From assembly GCA_900548505.1 (NCBI GenBank), contig URKI01000017.1, forward strand, positions 1 to 43,744: 43,744 bases of DNA, written 5' to 3'. Each line of letters begins with the position of its first letter. Positions within the stretch are counted from its first letter, which is position 1. Below are positions 33,585-41,353 of this stretch, piece by piece. Source of the stretch: an uncultured Oscillibacter sp. GTDB lineage: Bacteria; Bacillota; Clostridia; Oscillospirales; Oscillospiraceae. The position numbers and the translations under genes were made by a program. The notes beneath the pieces were generated by a model. It ran no database searches. It was not told the DNA's origin and was given only the letters and a program-made list of their open reading frames with translations.

Positions 33585-35009
33585 TCACACATGCACCATT
33601 TCGGAAGGATGCGTTTTACAGGTAGCAAGACTCACGCTCACCAGCAAAATGCCGCAGGCCAGCGCTCCGGGAACGGTGGAGCCCAGTCCGAAGGGCTCTC
33701 CCGCCAGCTTCCAGCCGACGGTCACCACAAAACCGCCGATCATAGCGGCCAGAACGCCCGCGCTGGTGGCTTTCTTCCAATACAGGGCAGCCAGTGCGGG
33801 CAGGCCCGCAGAGGCGGCGTAAAATGCCCACGCAAACATCAGCACGTCATAGGCGCTCTTGATGTACAATGCAATGACCAACGCCCCCAGCGCCAGCACC
33901 ACAGACGCCACGCGGGAGAGGAGGATCTCCCGTTTTTCCGACATCCGGGGGCAGATGGTCTTTCCGAGATCGCTGACCACCGTCTGCACGGAGACCAGCA
34001 GATAGCTGTCCGCCGTGCTCATCATCACGGATAAAATGCCGGACAGGGCAAGGCCCGTAATGCCCGGAGGCAGGATCTTGATGGCCAGTGCAGGCACCAC
34101 CGCGTCCGCCGTGCCGAAATCCTCCACCACGTTGGGCAGGATCTGCTGGGCAGCCAGGCCCATCAAAAACAGCAGCGCAATGGTAAGACCGTAGACAGCC
34201 GTGCCCCAGAACATGCCCCGTTTGGCCGCCTTTTTGTCTTTGGCAGCAAAGGCCCGCTGCCACATCTCCGCGCCTGCCATGGTGAACACCAGATAGGTCA
34301 CGATATCGCCCAGGATCTGTCCGTCCACATAGGGCGTCACATAGCGCATATCCAGATTGGCAATAAAGGCATCAAACCCGCCCAGGTAGTTCAGGCTGGA
34401 AACCGGGATCAGCAGGTAAACAAAAATGATGAGCATGAAAAACTGCACCACATCTGTATACACCACGCCGAACAGGCCCGAAGCCGCCGTATAAATGATG
34501 AAGATGAGCGTGGCGATCAGGGCGCCCATCTCATAGCTGATACCGATCTGGCTGCCCAGGAGCTTGATGATGGTCGCCGTGGCCGTCACCTGAGCCGCCA
34601 CAGTGCCCACCATGGCAAAGGCCACCATCACAGAAAGCACACACTTGGGCACCGCACCGAACCGATATGCAAACAGCTCGGGGATGGACTCGATGTGGTA
34701 GCGCTCGCCCACCTGCTGGATGCGGCCCGCATAGCCGGAGAAGATGAACATGCCCAGCATATAGGGAACCGCCGTGGCGACCGCTTTGAAGCCGGTGGTA
34801 TAGGCAATGCCGGCCCGGCCCATCATGGCGCTGCCGCCGATGATGGTGGCACACACCGTGGCAGCCAGCACCATGGGTCCCAGGGTGCGGCCTGCCACAT
34901 AATAGTCATCGACATTTTTGATGCGTTTGACGAACCAAACGCCCACCAACAGCATGAAAAGCAGGTAGAACCCAATGACCAGCAGATCCAGTGTCGTCAC
35001 ATCCAGCAT
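33585..35009 (-). CDS. Sodium:solute symporter family transporter
   Basis: 474-residue SSS-family carrier with about 13 membrane helices. Markers: DDYYVAGRTLGPMVLAATVC (the signature near helix 1-2), IIGGSAMMGRAGIAYTTGF, and the distal SGILSVMMSTADSYLLVSVQ with the Na+-site residues (Ser/Thr/Asp of STADS). The frame is open to 35060, but the ATG at 35009 follows AAGGGGGAG at six bases and gives MLDVTTLDLLVIGFYLLF. The substrate (proline, pantothenate, sugar acid and others) cannot be told from sequence. Monocistronic, with a promoter carrying a direct repeat (see entries). Confidence 0.92.
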   Translation of the reverse strand: MLDVTTLDLLVIGFYLLFMLLVGVWFVKRIKNVDDYYVAGRTLGPMVLAATVCATIIGGSAMMGRAGIAYTTGFKAVATAVPYMLGMFIFSGYAGRIQQVGERYHIESIPELFAYRFGAVPKCVLSVMVAFAMVGTVAAQVTATATIIKLLGSQIGISYEMGALIATLIFIIYTAASGLFGVVYTDVVQFFMLIIFVYLLIPVSSLNYLGGFDAFIANLDMRYVTPYVDGQILGDIVTYLVFTMAGAEMWQRAFAAKDKKAAKRGMFWGTAVYGLTIALLFLMGLAAQQILPNVVEDFGTADAVVPALAIKILPPGITGLALSGILSVMMSTADSYLLVSVQTVVSDLGKTICPRMSEKREILLSRVASVVLALGALVIALYIKSAYDVLMFAWAFYAASAGLPALAALYWKKATSAGVLAAMIGGFVVTVGWKLAGEPFGLGSTVPGALACGILLVSVSLATCKTHPSEMVHV

Positions 35010-35072
35010 AAACATCTCCCCCTTGCAGCAGATTGCGCTTCCTCTCCGCAGAGAAACCATTGTGTTTTTAGC

Positions 35073-35119
35073 TAAAATATATCAATAGAAAAAGCGATAA
35101 TTTATATAAAATATATCAA
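35073..35119 (-). repeat. Direct repeat (13 bp, two copies, 34-bp period) at the symporter promoter
   Basis: TAAAATATATCAA occurs at 35073-35085 and 35107-35119 (plus strand). One copy overlaps the -10, the other lies about 20-30 bases into the leader. Candidate operator for an unidentified regulator. Confidence 0.7.
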
Positions 35120-35138
35120 AAATTCGAGGACTTGTCAA
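35110..35138 (-). promoter_or_regulatory. Promoter of the symporter gene
   Basis: Minus strand TTGACA (35133-35138), 17-bp spacer, TATATT (35110-35115). It sits in an AT-rich island within GC-rich DNA. Leader of about 95 bases before the start codon. Confidence 0.75.
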
Positions 35139-35158
35139 TTCTTAACATATTTGCAGGA

Positions 35159-35195
35159 AAAAGCCCGCACCAGGCAAGCCTGGTGCGGGCTTTTT
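35159..35195 (-). terminator. Terminator of the SLH-domain gene
   Basis: A long stem AAAAGCCCGCACCAGGC / GCCTGGTGCGGGCTTTT with a two-base gap, and A run giving a U tail on the minus strand. Confidence 0.9.
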
Positions 35196-35212
35196 CAGAA
35201 TAGTCAACGGGT

Positions 35213-36577
35213 TCAGGGATTCATCTCAGAAAGGTCCATCTCCTGGAAATCCGAAAAGTCCGGGAACGTGATCTTCACGTCATCTCCCGTGGCATTGACG
35301 GTCATGTCCATGTCATATGCCATGGTGGCAGACACCGCAGAAACCGTACCGTCGTCCATGGGAACATCCATCTTCATGGCCACAGAGAACGTCATGGAAA
35401 CCGCCTTCATCTGTCCCTTGGCATCCATGGTATACACGGCAGTGATCTTGTCAAAGTCAATGGTGCCCAGCTCCTGTCCAACCATGGAACTTACAGCGTC
35501 CATGGCGCTTCCCAGTCCCTTGCCCATCTCCACGGTATAAAGGGTATCGGAGCCGGACTTCTCCGTGCGGATAGAATCGATCATCGCCAGGCCGCTGACG
35601 TTCAGCGCGTCCATATTTACACCGCTCATGGCCATCAGATCCTGGAGCTGCTCATCCATCTGATATTTATAGCGCATGGTCTCTCCGCCGCCGCTGGCAG
35701 ACACATACACCCAGCCGTCCTTCATCCAGGTACCGGTAGAGGTGGTCTGTCCCTGGGCAGTGGTCTCCACGGTGGAGGCCATCTCCATGCTATCCTCGCC
35801 CAGGATCACCTGTACGCGCCCCTCAGAGACCGTGGGGAGGGTGACCGTCTGGCCGTCCATGTCCATGGTCATGTCCATGGACATGCTGACATCCACATCC
35901 ATGGAGCGGTTGTCCATCTGCGCGGAAGCCAGGGTCCGGTACGCTTCGATCTTCTCCGTCATGGGACGGGCTGCCTCAGCATCCACCACACCGTCGGCGA
36001 TCAGGCTGGCCAGCAGGTAAGTGGAACCGTCCTTGGTATCCGCCGCCAGGGCCTGATACGTCAGCGCCGCCAGATCGTCCCGCAGGAAGTCGCCGGAAAA
36101 CAGCATGGAATCATAAATTCCCTTGCTCTGGGCAAAGGTCAGCGTGTCCGCATAGGCAAAGTCCGTCCCGTCCTCATAGCCCAGCGCCCGCAGCAAAAAC
36201 GCGCAGTACATCTTGGCACTGCAGGGCTGGCCGGAGCCGAACGTAGTGGCGCTGGTGCCGTTGGCAATGCCGTTTTCATACAGCCATGCAACATACGGGG
36301 CAGAGAATTTACTCACATCGGTGAAGGGACAGCGCAGCGTACCGGCATCATAGTCCTCCTTGGCTTCCTCCTCAGCCCCGTAGAGCCGCACCAGCATAAT
36401 GGCCGCCTCTGAGCGGGTGGGTGCACGATCCAGCTCAAAGCCGTCCGCTGTACCCCGGAACATGCCGATCGCAGACAGATCTTCCACCACCGCGTCAAAA
36501 TCCGACGCAGCGGCCCCGGCGCACAGAGCAGCCGACAGGGCCAGCACTGCCGCCAAACAAGTCAGAAAACGTTTCAT
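35213..36577 (-). CDS. Secreted protein with SLH domains and DUF6612-like C-terminus
   Basis: 454-residue exported protein. Signal peptide MKRFLTCLAAVLALSAALCA, likely cut near AGAAA-S. Two surface-layer-homology repeats follow: residues about 26-72 (GMFRGTADGFELDRAPTRSE) and about 80-132 (CPFTDVSKFSAPYVAWLYEN, then NGTSATTFGSGQP); a third, degenerate one may extend to about 190. The C-terminal half (from about 225) is a Met- and Asp-rich beta domain (MSMDMTMDMDGQ, then AVYTMDAKGQMKAVSMTFSV) like lipid- or polymer-binding DUF6612-type lipoproteins. The SLH part should anchor it to the wall. Ribosome site AAAGGAG; promoter TTGACG-17-TATGAT upstream. Confidence 0.85.
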   Translation of the reverse strand: MKRFLTCLAAVLALSAALCAGAAASDFDAVVEDLSAIGMFRGTADGFELDRAPTRSEAAIMLVRLYGAEEEAKEDYDAGTLRCPFTDVSKFSAPYVAWLYENGIANGTSATTFGSGQPCSAKMYCAFLLRALGYEDGTDFAYADTLTFAQSKGIYDSMLFSGDFLRDDLAALTYQALAADTKDGSTYLLASLIADGVVDAEAARPMTEKIEAYRTLASAQMDNRSMDVDVSMSMDMTMDMDGQTVTLPTVSEGRVQVILGEDSMEMASTVETTAQGQTTSTGTWMKDGWVYVSASGGGETMRYKYQMDEQLQDLMAMSGVNMDALNVSGLAMIDSIRTEKSGSDTLYTVEMGKGLGSAMDAVSSMVGQELGTIDFDKITAVYTMDAKGQMKAVSMTFSVAMKMDVPMDDGTVSAVSATMAYDMDMTVNATGDDVKITFPDFSDFQEMDLSEMNP

Positions 36578-36617
36578 ATTCTGCTCCTTTCTTTTTCCAG
36601 CAAATGCTGTTTTCTTC

Positions 36618-36646
36618 ATCATAAGCGCATCCCAGATACCCGTCAA
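36618..36646 (-). promoter_or_regulatory. Promoter of the SLH-domain gene
   Basis: Minus strand TTGACG (36641-36646), 17-bp spacer, TATGAT (36618-36623), 41 bases before the start codon. Confidence 0.7.
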
Positions 36647-36704
36647 GGGTTTTTCCCTTTACTTTCCGTATGATTCCTGTTAAAATATTTTGGCTCCGCA
36701 TGGG

Positions 36705-36750
36705 TACAATAGTGCCGGCAAAATGTTCCCGTTTGGTAACATTTTGCCGG
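36705..36750 (+). promoter_or_regulatory. Promoter -10 and 13-bp inverted repeat before the XRE-comEC pair
   Basis: TACAAT at 36705-36710 would start RNA near 36717, at the left arm of a perfect inverted repeat CCGGCAAAATGTT (36715-36727) / AACATTTTGCCGG (36738-36750) with a 10-base gap. This is either an operator over +1, perhaps for the XRE protein itself, or a 5' stabilising hairpin. The right arm ends 10 bases before the start codon, and no clear -35 is seen. Confidence 0.7.
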
Positions 36751-36760
36751 GTGATGATAA

Positions 36761-36982
36761 ATGGAAATCAAACGACTGCGGGATTTGCGGGAGGACGCGG
36801 ACAAAACGCAGCAGGCAGTTGCGGACTACCTGAACATGCAGCGCAGCGTCTACCGCCGTTATGAGAGCGGACAGCGGGAAACGCCCGCGTGGGTGGTGGA
36901 CAAATTGGCCGACTTTTACCATGTCAGCACTGACTATCTGTTGGGCCGCACCGATGATCCCACTCCGCCCGCAGGCAGATGA
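36761..36982 (+). CDS. Small XRE-family regulator coupled to comEC
   Basis: 73-residue protein that is little more than one Cro/CI-type helix-turn-helix: MEIKRLRDLREDADKTQQAV, DYLNMQRSVYRRYESGQRET, VVDKLADFYHVSTDYLLGRT. The stop overlaps the comEC ATG (36979-36982), so both are made from one mRNA. A perfect inverted repeat lies over the predicted transcription start, suiting autoregulation. There is no strong ribosome site; the hairpin may hinder or position the ribosome. It may act as a local competence regulator, although this is inference from position. Confidence 0.88.
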   Translation: MEIKRLRDLREDADKTQQAVADYLNMQRSVYRRYESGQRETPAWVVDKLADFYHVSTDYLLGRTDDPTPPAGR

Positions 36983-39237
36983 GGGCGCTTGCTGTATTCG
37001 CCGGTGCATTCTCCGGCGGGATCTTTCTTTGCCAATATCTTCTGCCAGTTTCCTGGCAGGTCCCCGCCGCCCTGGCACTCTTCCTGATAACCGCAGGGAC
37101 TCTCCGACGCTTCACCGGAAACACGCGGCGCAGGGTTTTGCTGGCAGGCCTGGGGATTTGTCTGGCGCTGGGATGGAACTGGCTGTATATCCGCCAGGTC
37201 CAGCGGCCCATGGAAGACCTGGCCGCTTCGCGCAGCGGCCAGCACATCACACTGACTCTGGCGGATTATGCCCAGCCAACGGATTACGGAGCCAAGGTTC
37301 CCGTTTTGTTGGACGGGTTCTCCGGAAAACTGATGCTCTACGGCCAGCCGTATCTGCTGGAGCTCTCTCCCGGTCAGAGCGTGGAGACAACTGTCACACT
37401 GGAAAGTGCCGCGGCCATCCACGATGAGGACGTGACCACATTCACCTCCAAGGGGATCTTTCTGCTGGCCTATGAAGCAGGGGAGGGGACAGCGCCTCCC
37501 CGAATCACCGACGGCACTTTCTCTTCCGTCCGCTGGTGGCCGGTCCGGGCAAAGCACGCCCTGATGGACCGCATCCTCCGCTTGTTTACCGGTGATACTG
37601 CCGCGCTACTGTGCGGCATCCTGACAGGAGACAAGACCGCTCTGCCGGCGGAGATCCAGTCCGACCTCTCCGAGGCGGGGATCTACCATATCCTTGCCGT
37701 CTCCGGCATGCACTGCGGCTTTTTGGCGCTCTTTCTGGAGGCAGTCACATTCCGCCGCCGGCGGCTGAGCGCCCTGGTGACCATCCCGGCACTGGCGTTT
37801 TATGCCCTGGTGACCGGCGGGAGCCCCTCCGTAGTCCGGGCCTGCATCATGCTTTCTTTCCTGCGCCTTGCGCCCCTGTTCCAGCGGGAGAACGATCCTC
37901 CCACGGCCATGGCGGCGGCTCTTGGGTGTATCCTGCTGCAAAACCCCTTTGCGGCCGCATCCGTCAGCCTGCAGCTTTCTTTCGGAGCCGTGGCGGGCCT
38001 TTTGTGGCTGACGCCCCGACTGTACCAATTTCTGACCGGCGAGAAAAAGCATGGCAAGGTATATCGCTATACAGTCGCCAGTCTTTCGGCCACAGCGGGC
38101 GCTCTGGTATTTACAGCACCCTTAAGCGCCTGGTATTTCGGCTTTTTCGTGCTGGTCTCCCCGTTGAGCAACCTGCTCTGTCTGGCAGCGGTGGGCGCGC
38201 TCTTTTGCGTGGGTCTGATTGCGGTCCTGGCAAGCTTTCTCTTTTTCCCGCTGGGCGCCGCAGCAGCCATCCCGGCCGATCTGCTGAGCCGATACATTCT
38301 GTTTGTCTGCGGCCTTTTGTCCCATCTTCCATACCATGCCCTCTATACGGTCAATCCCTATCTGGGCTGGTGGATGGCATTTTTGTATCTGTCCTTTTTC
38401 CTGGTCCGGCGCAGACACGGACACGGGCGGCAGTATGCTGCAGCAGCTGTTTTATGCGCCTTGACCCTGGGATACACGGCAAAGCTTGGCCAGCTGCGCT
38501 ATACCGGCGCTGCTGTGGACGCACTGATGCTGGACGCGGGGCAGGGCGCCTGTATGCTGTTGGAATCAAACGGCACTTCCGCCCTGGTGGACTGCGGCGG
38601 CGACGGCTTCCCGGACGCAGGAGATCTGGCCGCGGATTATCTTGCTACCATGGGCTGCACATCGCTGGACTACCTGATCCTGACCCACTACGACACCGAC
38701 CATGTAAACGGCGTGGAGACGCTGCTCTCCCGCATCGACGTCAGGCAGGTCCTGGTTCCAGACACCGGGGACGATACTTTTGTCCGCGCCCAGGTGCGCT
38801 CTGCACTGGAAGCGTCCCGCATCCCGGTCAGCCCTATCCAGCAGGCAGAGACCTTCCCCTTGGGTGACGGGCAGATCACCGTCTATCCTCCGGTGGGAAG
38901 CGGAAGCGACAACGAGCAGGGCCTGGCGGTGCTGTGCGAAAGCAGCTCCGGGCAGCTGCTGGTCACCGGAGATATGGACGCAGCCACGGAGCGTGCGCTG
39001 TTGGAGCAGTACACGCTTCCCAAGATCGATGTGCTGGCCGTTGGACACCATGGCGCCGCATCCTCCACATCAGAAACACTTTTAAAGGCGCTGGAGCTGG
39101 AAACGGCCCTCATCAGCGTCGGAGAACATAACGCATACGGACACCCGGATGAGTCCGTTCTACTGCGGCTCTCGCGCCTCGGCGTCGCCGTTTGCCGAAC
39201 GGACAAGCAGGGGACCATCCATGTAACATTGAATTGA
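36979..39237 (+). CDS. comEC: ComEC/Rec2 DNA-uptake channel protein
   Basis: 752-residue membrane protein carrying incoming single-stranded DNA across the membrane in transformation. Order: N-terminal helices and OB-like soluble domain (about 60-170), the competence domain with AGIYHILAVSGMHCGFLALF, ALVTGGSPSVVRACIMLSFL and PFAAASVSLQLSFGAVAGLL, many helices, then a C-terminal metallo-beta-lactamase-like domain with MLDAGQGACMLLESNG, TSLDYLILTHYDTDHVNGVE (HxDxDH) and VLAVGHHGAASSTSETLL. All parts appear intact. It overlaps the XRE gene upstream and is followed 9 bases later by holA, a common order in Firmicutes. Confidence 0.95.
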   Translation: MRALAVFAGAFSGGIFLCQYLLPVSWQVPAALALFLITAGTLRRFTGNTRRRVLLAGLGICLALGWNWLYIRQVQRPMEDLAASRSGQHITLTLADYAQPTDYGAKVPVLLDGFSGKLMLYGQPYLLELSPGQSVETTVTLESAAAIHDEDVTTFTSKGIFLLAYEAGEGTAPPRITDGTFSSVRWWPVRAKHALMDRILRLFTGDTAALLCGILTGDKTALPAEIQSDLSEAGIYHILAVSGMHCGFLALFLEAVTFRRRRLSALVTIPALAFYALVTGGSPSVVRACIMLSFLRLAPLFQRENDPPTAMAAALGCILLQNPFAAASVSLQLSFGAVAGLLWLTPRLYQFLTGEKKHGKVYRYTVASLSATAGALVFTAPLSAWYFGFFVLVSPLSNLLCLAAVGALFCVGLIAVLASFLFFPLGAAAAIPADLLSRYILFVCGLLSHLPYHALYTVNPYLGWWMAFLYLSFFLVRRRHGHGRQYAAAAVLCALTLGYTAKLGQLRYTGAAVDALMLDAGQGACMLLESNGTSALVDCGGDGFPDAGDLAADYLATMGCTSLDYLILTHYDTDHVNGVETLLSRIDVRQVLVPDTGDDTFVRAQVRSALEASRIPVSPIQQAETFPLGDGQITVYPPVGSGSDNEQGLAVLCESSSGQLLVTGDMDAATERALLEQYTLPKIDVLAVGHHGAASSTSETLLKALELETALISVGEHNAYGHPDESVLLRLSRLGVAVCRTDKQGTIHVTLN

Positions 39238-39246
39238 GGAGACCAC

Positions 39247-40302
39247 ATGGCATATACAAAGAAAACAACCAAAGTCAACGAAGCATTCCAGGCTCTGAAA
39301 GCAGACCTGTCCGCAGGCACGGCCCGCTGCTGCTACATTTTTTACGGCGAGGAGAGCTACCTGCGGGAATATTATCTTGAACAGCTGCGCAAGACCCTGG
39401 TGCCCTCCGGATTTGAAGAGTTCAACTACCACCGGCTGGAGGGGAAGGACCTGACGGTGCAGTCCCTTTCGGAGATGGCAGAGGCCATGCCCATGATGGC
39501 GGAGCGGACGCTGATCGTGGTGACGGATTTCGATCTTTTCAAACTGGGGGAGGAGCAGCGGGAGAAGCTGGTAGCCTTTCTGGAGGACATCCCTCCATAC
39601 TGCTGTGTGGTGTTCGTATATGACACCGTCGCCTACAAGCCCAACAAAACTATGAAAAAGCTCTGCCGCGCTCTGGACGCTCATGTGCAGGCGGTGGAGT
39701 TCCGTCCGGCGGACAGCAATGACCTGATCGCGTGGATCGCCCGGCGGTTCCGGGCATTGGGCAAGGACATTGACCGGCAGACAGCAGAGTATCTCATCTT
39801 TACCTGCGGCGGTCTCATGACCGGCCTGGTGCCGGAAATCACCAAGATCGGCACGTACGCCCGGGGCAAAACCATCACCCAGGCGGATATCGACGCCGTG
39901 GCGGACCCGGTGCTCTCTGCGGAGGTATTCCGCCTTTCGGACGCAGTGCTCCAGGGCAACTATGACAAGGCCGCCCGTATTCTGGGTGACCTTCTGAAAA
40001 TGCAGACGGAGCCCATCATGATCCTGGCAGCCCTCGGCAGCCAGCTGCGGCGCATCTATACGGCCCGCATGGCCATCGACAGCGGAAAGGACAAATACTG
40101 GCTCATGGAGCTGTGGGACATGAAGAGCGATTACCCGGCAAAGCTCCTGCTTTCTGCGGCCCAGAAAACCACCGCCGACTGGTGCGGTGATGCGGTGAAA
40201 ATGTGTCAGGTGCTGGACCGGCGGATGAAGAGTGAAAATGGCATCGACGCAGCAGGGGAGCTGAAGCTGCTGCTGGTGCGTCTGGGGGCGCGGAGAAAAT
40301 GA
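39247..40302 (+). CDS. holA: DNA polymerase III delta subunit
   Basis: 351-residue clamp-loader subunit that opens the sliding clamp. Matches the HolA family by ARCCYIFYGEESYLREYYLE (degenerate nucleotide-binding loop), TLIVVTDFDLFKLGEEQREK, CVVFVYDTVAYKPNKTMKKL, and the C-terminal collar domain with ILGDLLKMQTEPIMILAALG. Ribosome site TGAGGAG overlaps the comEC stop. The stop overlaps the next ATG (40299-40302). Confidence 0.93.
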   Translation: MAYTKKTTKVNEAFQALKADLSAGTARCCYIFYGEESYLREYYLEQLRKTLVPSGFEEFNYHRLEGKDLTVQSLSEMAEAMPMMAERTLIVVTDFDLFKLGEEQREKLVAFLEDIPPYCCVVFVYDTVAYKPNKTMKKLCRALDAHVQAVEFRPADSNDLIAWIARRFRALGKDIDRQTAEYLIFTCGGLMTGLVPEITKIGTYARGKTITQADIDAVADPVLSAEVFRLSDAVLQGNYDKAARILGDLLKMQTEPIMILAALGSQLRRIYTARMAIDSGKDKYWLMELWDMKSDYPAKLLLSAAQKTTADWCGDAVKMCQVLDRRMKSENGIDAAGELKLLLVRLGARRK

Positions 40303-40901
40303 GAAAAATACGGGAAGTCATTGTGGTGGAGGGCCGGTACGATAAAAACGCCCTGCGCCAGGTGGTGGACGCCACCGTCATCCCCTTGGGCGGCTTTGCC
40401 GTGTTCAACGACCGGGAAAAGCTGGCCTTTCTGCGCCGCTTGGGGCAGGAGCGGGGCCTCATTTTGCTGACAGACAGCGACGGGGCCGGATTCGTCATCC
40501 GCAACTATCTCAAGGGAGCCCTGCCCAAGGAAATGGTCAAGCAGGCCTATATCCCGGACATTGCCGGAAAGGAGCGGCGCAAGCGCCGCCCCGGCAAAGA
40601 GGGAAAGCTGGGCGTAGAGGGTATGAAGCCTCAAGTGCTGCTGGAGGCACTGGAGCGGGCCGGCGCCACATTTTTGGATGAAGCCCCCGGCAAAGCCGCG
40701 CCGGAGGGTCCGCCCATTACAAAGGCGGATCTCTTTTCCATGGGCCTCACGGGGGGAAGCGGCAGCGCCGCCCGCCGTCAGGCACTGCTGCGGCATCTGG
40801 AGCTGCCCGAGCATCTGACCACCGGCGGCATGCTGGAGGCGCTGAACCTGCTCTATGACCGGGAAAGCCTGTGCCGTCTGCTGGAGGAGGCCGGAATTTA
40901 A
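40299..40901 (+). CDS. rnmV: Toprim-domain protein, RNase M5-like (DUF4093)
   Basis: 200-residue protein with an N-terminal Toprim domain: IREVIVVEGRYDKNALRQVV (catalytic Glu of VEGRYD) and LILLTDSDGAGFVIRNYL (DxD). The C-terminal part matches the RNase M5-type tail (DUF4093): ITKADLFSMGLTGGSGSAAR. RNase M5 matures 5S rRNA in Bacillus, where its gene neighbours ksgA; here it follows holA with an ATGA overlap, so the exact role is less certain. Contains a basic linker KERRKRRPGKEGK suitable for RNA binding. Confidence 0.85.
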   Translation: MRKIREVIVVEGRYDKNALRQVVDATVIPLGGFAVFNDREKLAFLRRLGQERGLILLTDSDGAGFVIRNYLKGALPKEMVKQAYIPDIAGKERRKRRPGKEGKLGVEGMKPQVLLEALERAGATFLDEAPGKAAPEGPPITKADLFSMGLTGGSGSAARRQALLRHLELPEHLTTGGMLEALNLLYDRESLCRLLEEAGI

Positions 40902-40925
40902 AAATTTTCGTCCCACCCGACAAAA

Positions 40926-40932
40926 TTCGACA
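40926..40932 (+). promoter_or_regulatory. Spo0A-box-like site upstream of the DUF6514 gene
   Basis: TTCGACA, identical to the core found before spoIIA (2638-2644), with a second partial copy CCGACAA ten bases upstream. No clear -10 is seen within normal spacing (TGCTAG at 40951-40956 is weak). Confidence 0.4.
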
Positions 40933-41036
40933 AACTTTCGTTTTCGGACATGCTAGCCTGCAAATGGCACCTGTTTGTGTGTGGCAGGAAAACAAAAGGG
41001 AGTGGTTTTGTGCAGATGCAGTTGGAGGGAATGCGG

Positions 41037-41255
41037 ATGTGCGGAGCGCTTGCGGTGCGGTATTATCTGCTGCTTGGGAGCACCGCCGGACACCCATCCT
41101 ATGGGATCGCCGTGGAAGCAGGCGGAGAAGGGGAGGCGGTACTGGATCTGACCGTTTCCCGCAGCCGGGCGGACGCACTCATGCGCCGGCTGATTGCCGG
41201 CAGCGTGACCGCTGTCACCGTCCGGGACATCGTGGATGACTGGCTTCTGGAATAG
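41037..41255 (+). CDS. DUF6514-like small protein
   Basis: 72-residue protein (up to 101 by longer starts) resembling the clostridial DUF6514 family in AVRYYLLLGSTAG, YGIAVEAGGEGEAV, SRADALMRRLIAGSVTAVTV and the terminal RDIVDDWLLE. Function unknown; no membrane or signal sequence. The ATG at 41037 follows GGAGGGA at six bases; a GTG at 41010 (preceded by AAAAGGGAG) or ATG at 41016 are alternatives. It lies after the rnmV-like gene but apparently with its own promoter region, which contains a Spo0A-box-like site. Confidence 0.7.
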   Translation: MCGALAVRYYLLLGSTAGHPSYGIAVEAGGEGEAVLDLTVSRSRADALMRRLIAGSVTAVTVRDIVDDWLLE

Positions 41256-41280
41256 GGCAGCGGAAAAGCGCGGTTCCACC

Positions 41281-41309
41281 TTGCTTTTTCTGGAAGAATT
41301 CTGTATAAT
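41281..41309 (+). promoter_or_regulatory. glnS: Promoter of glnS
   Basis: TTGCTT (41281-41286), 17-bp spacer, TATAAT (41304-41309), 44 bases before the ATG. No T-box leader is present, unlike alaS. Confidence 0.75.
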
Positions 41310-41353
41310 ACGGATTTGACTCGAAAACATGCATTGAGGAAGGACTGACGCCC

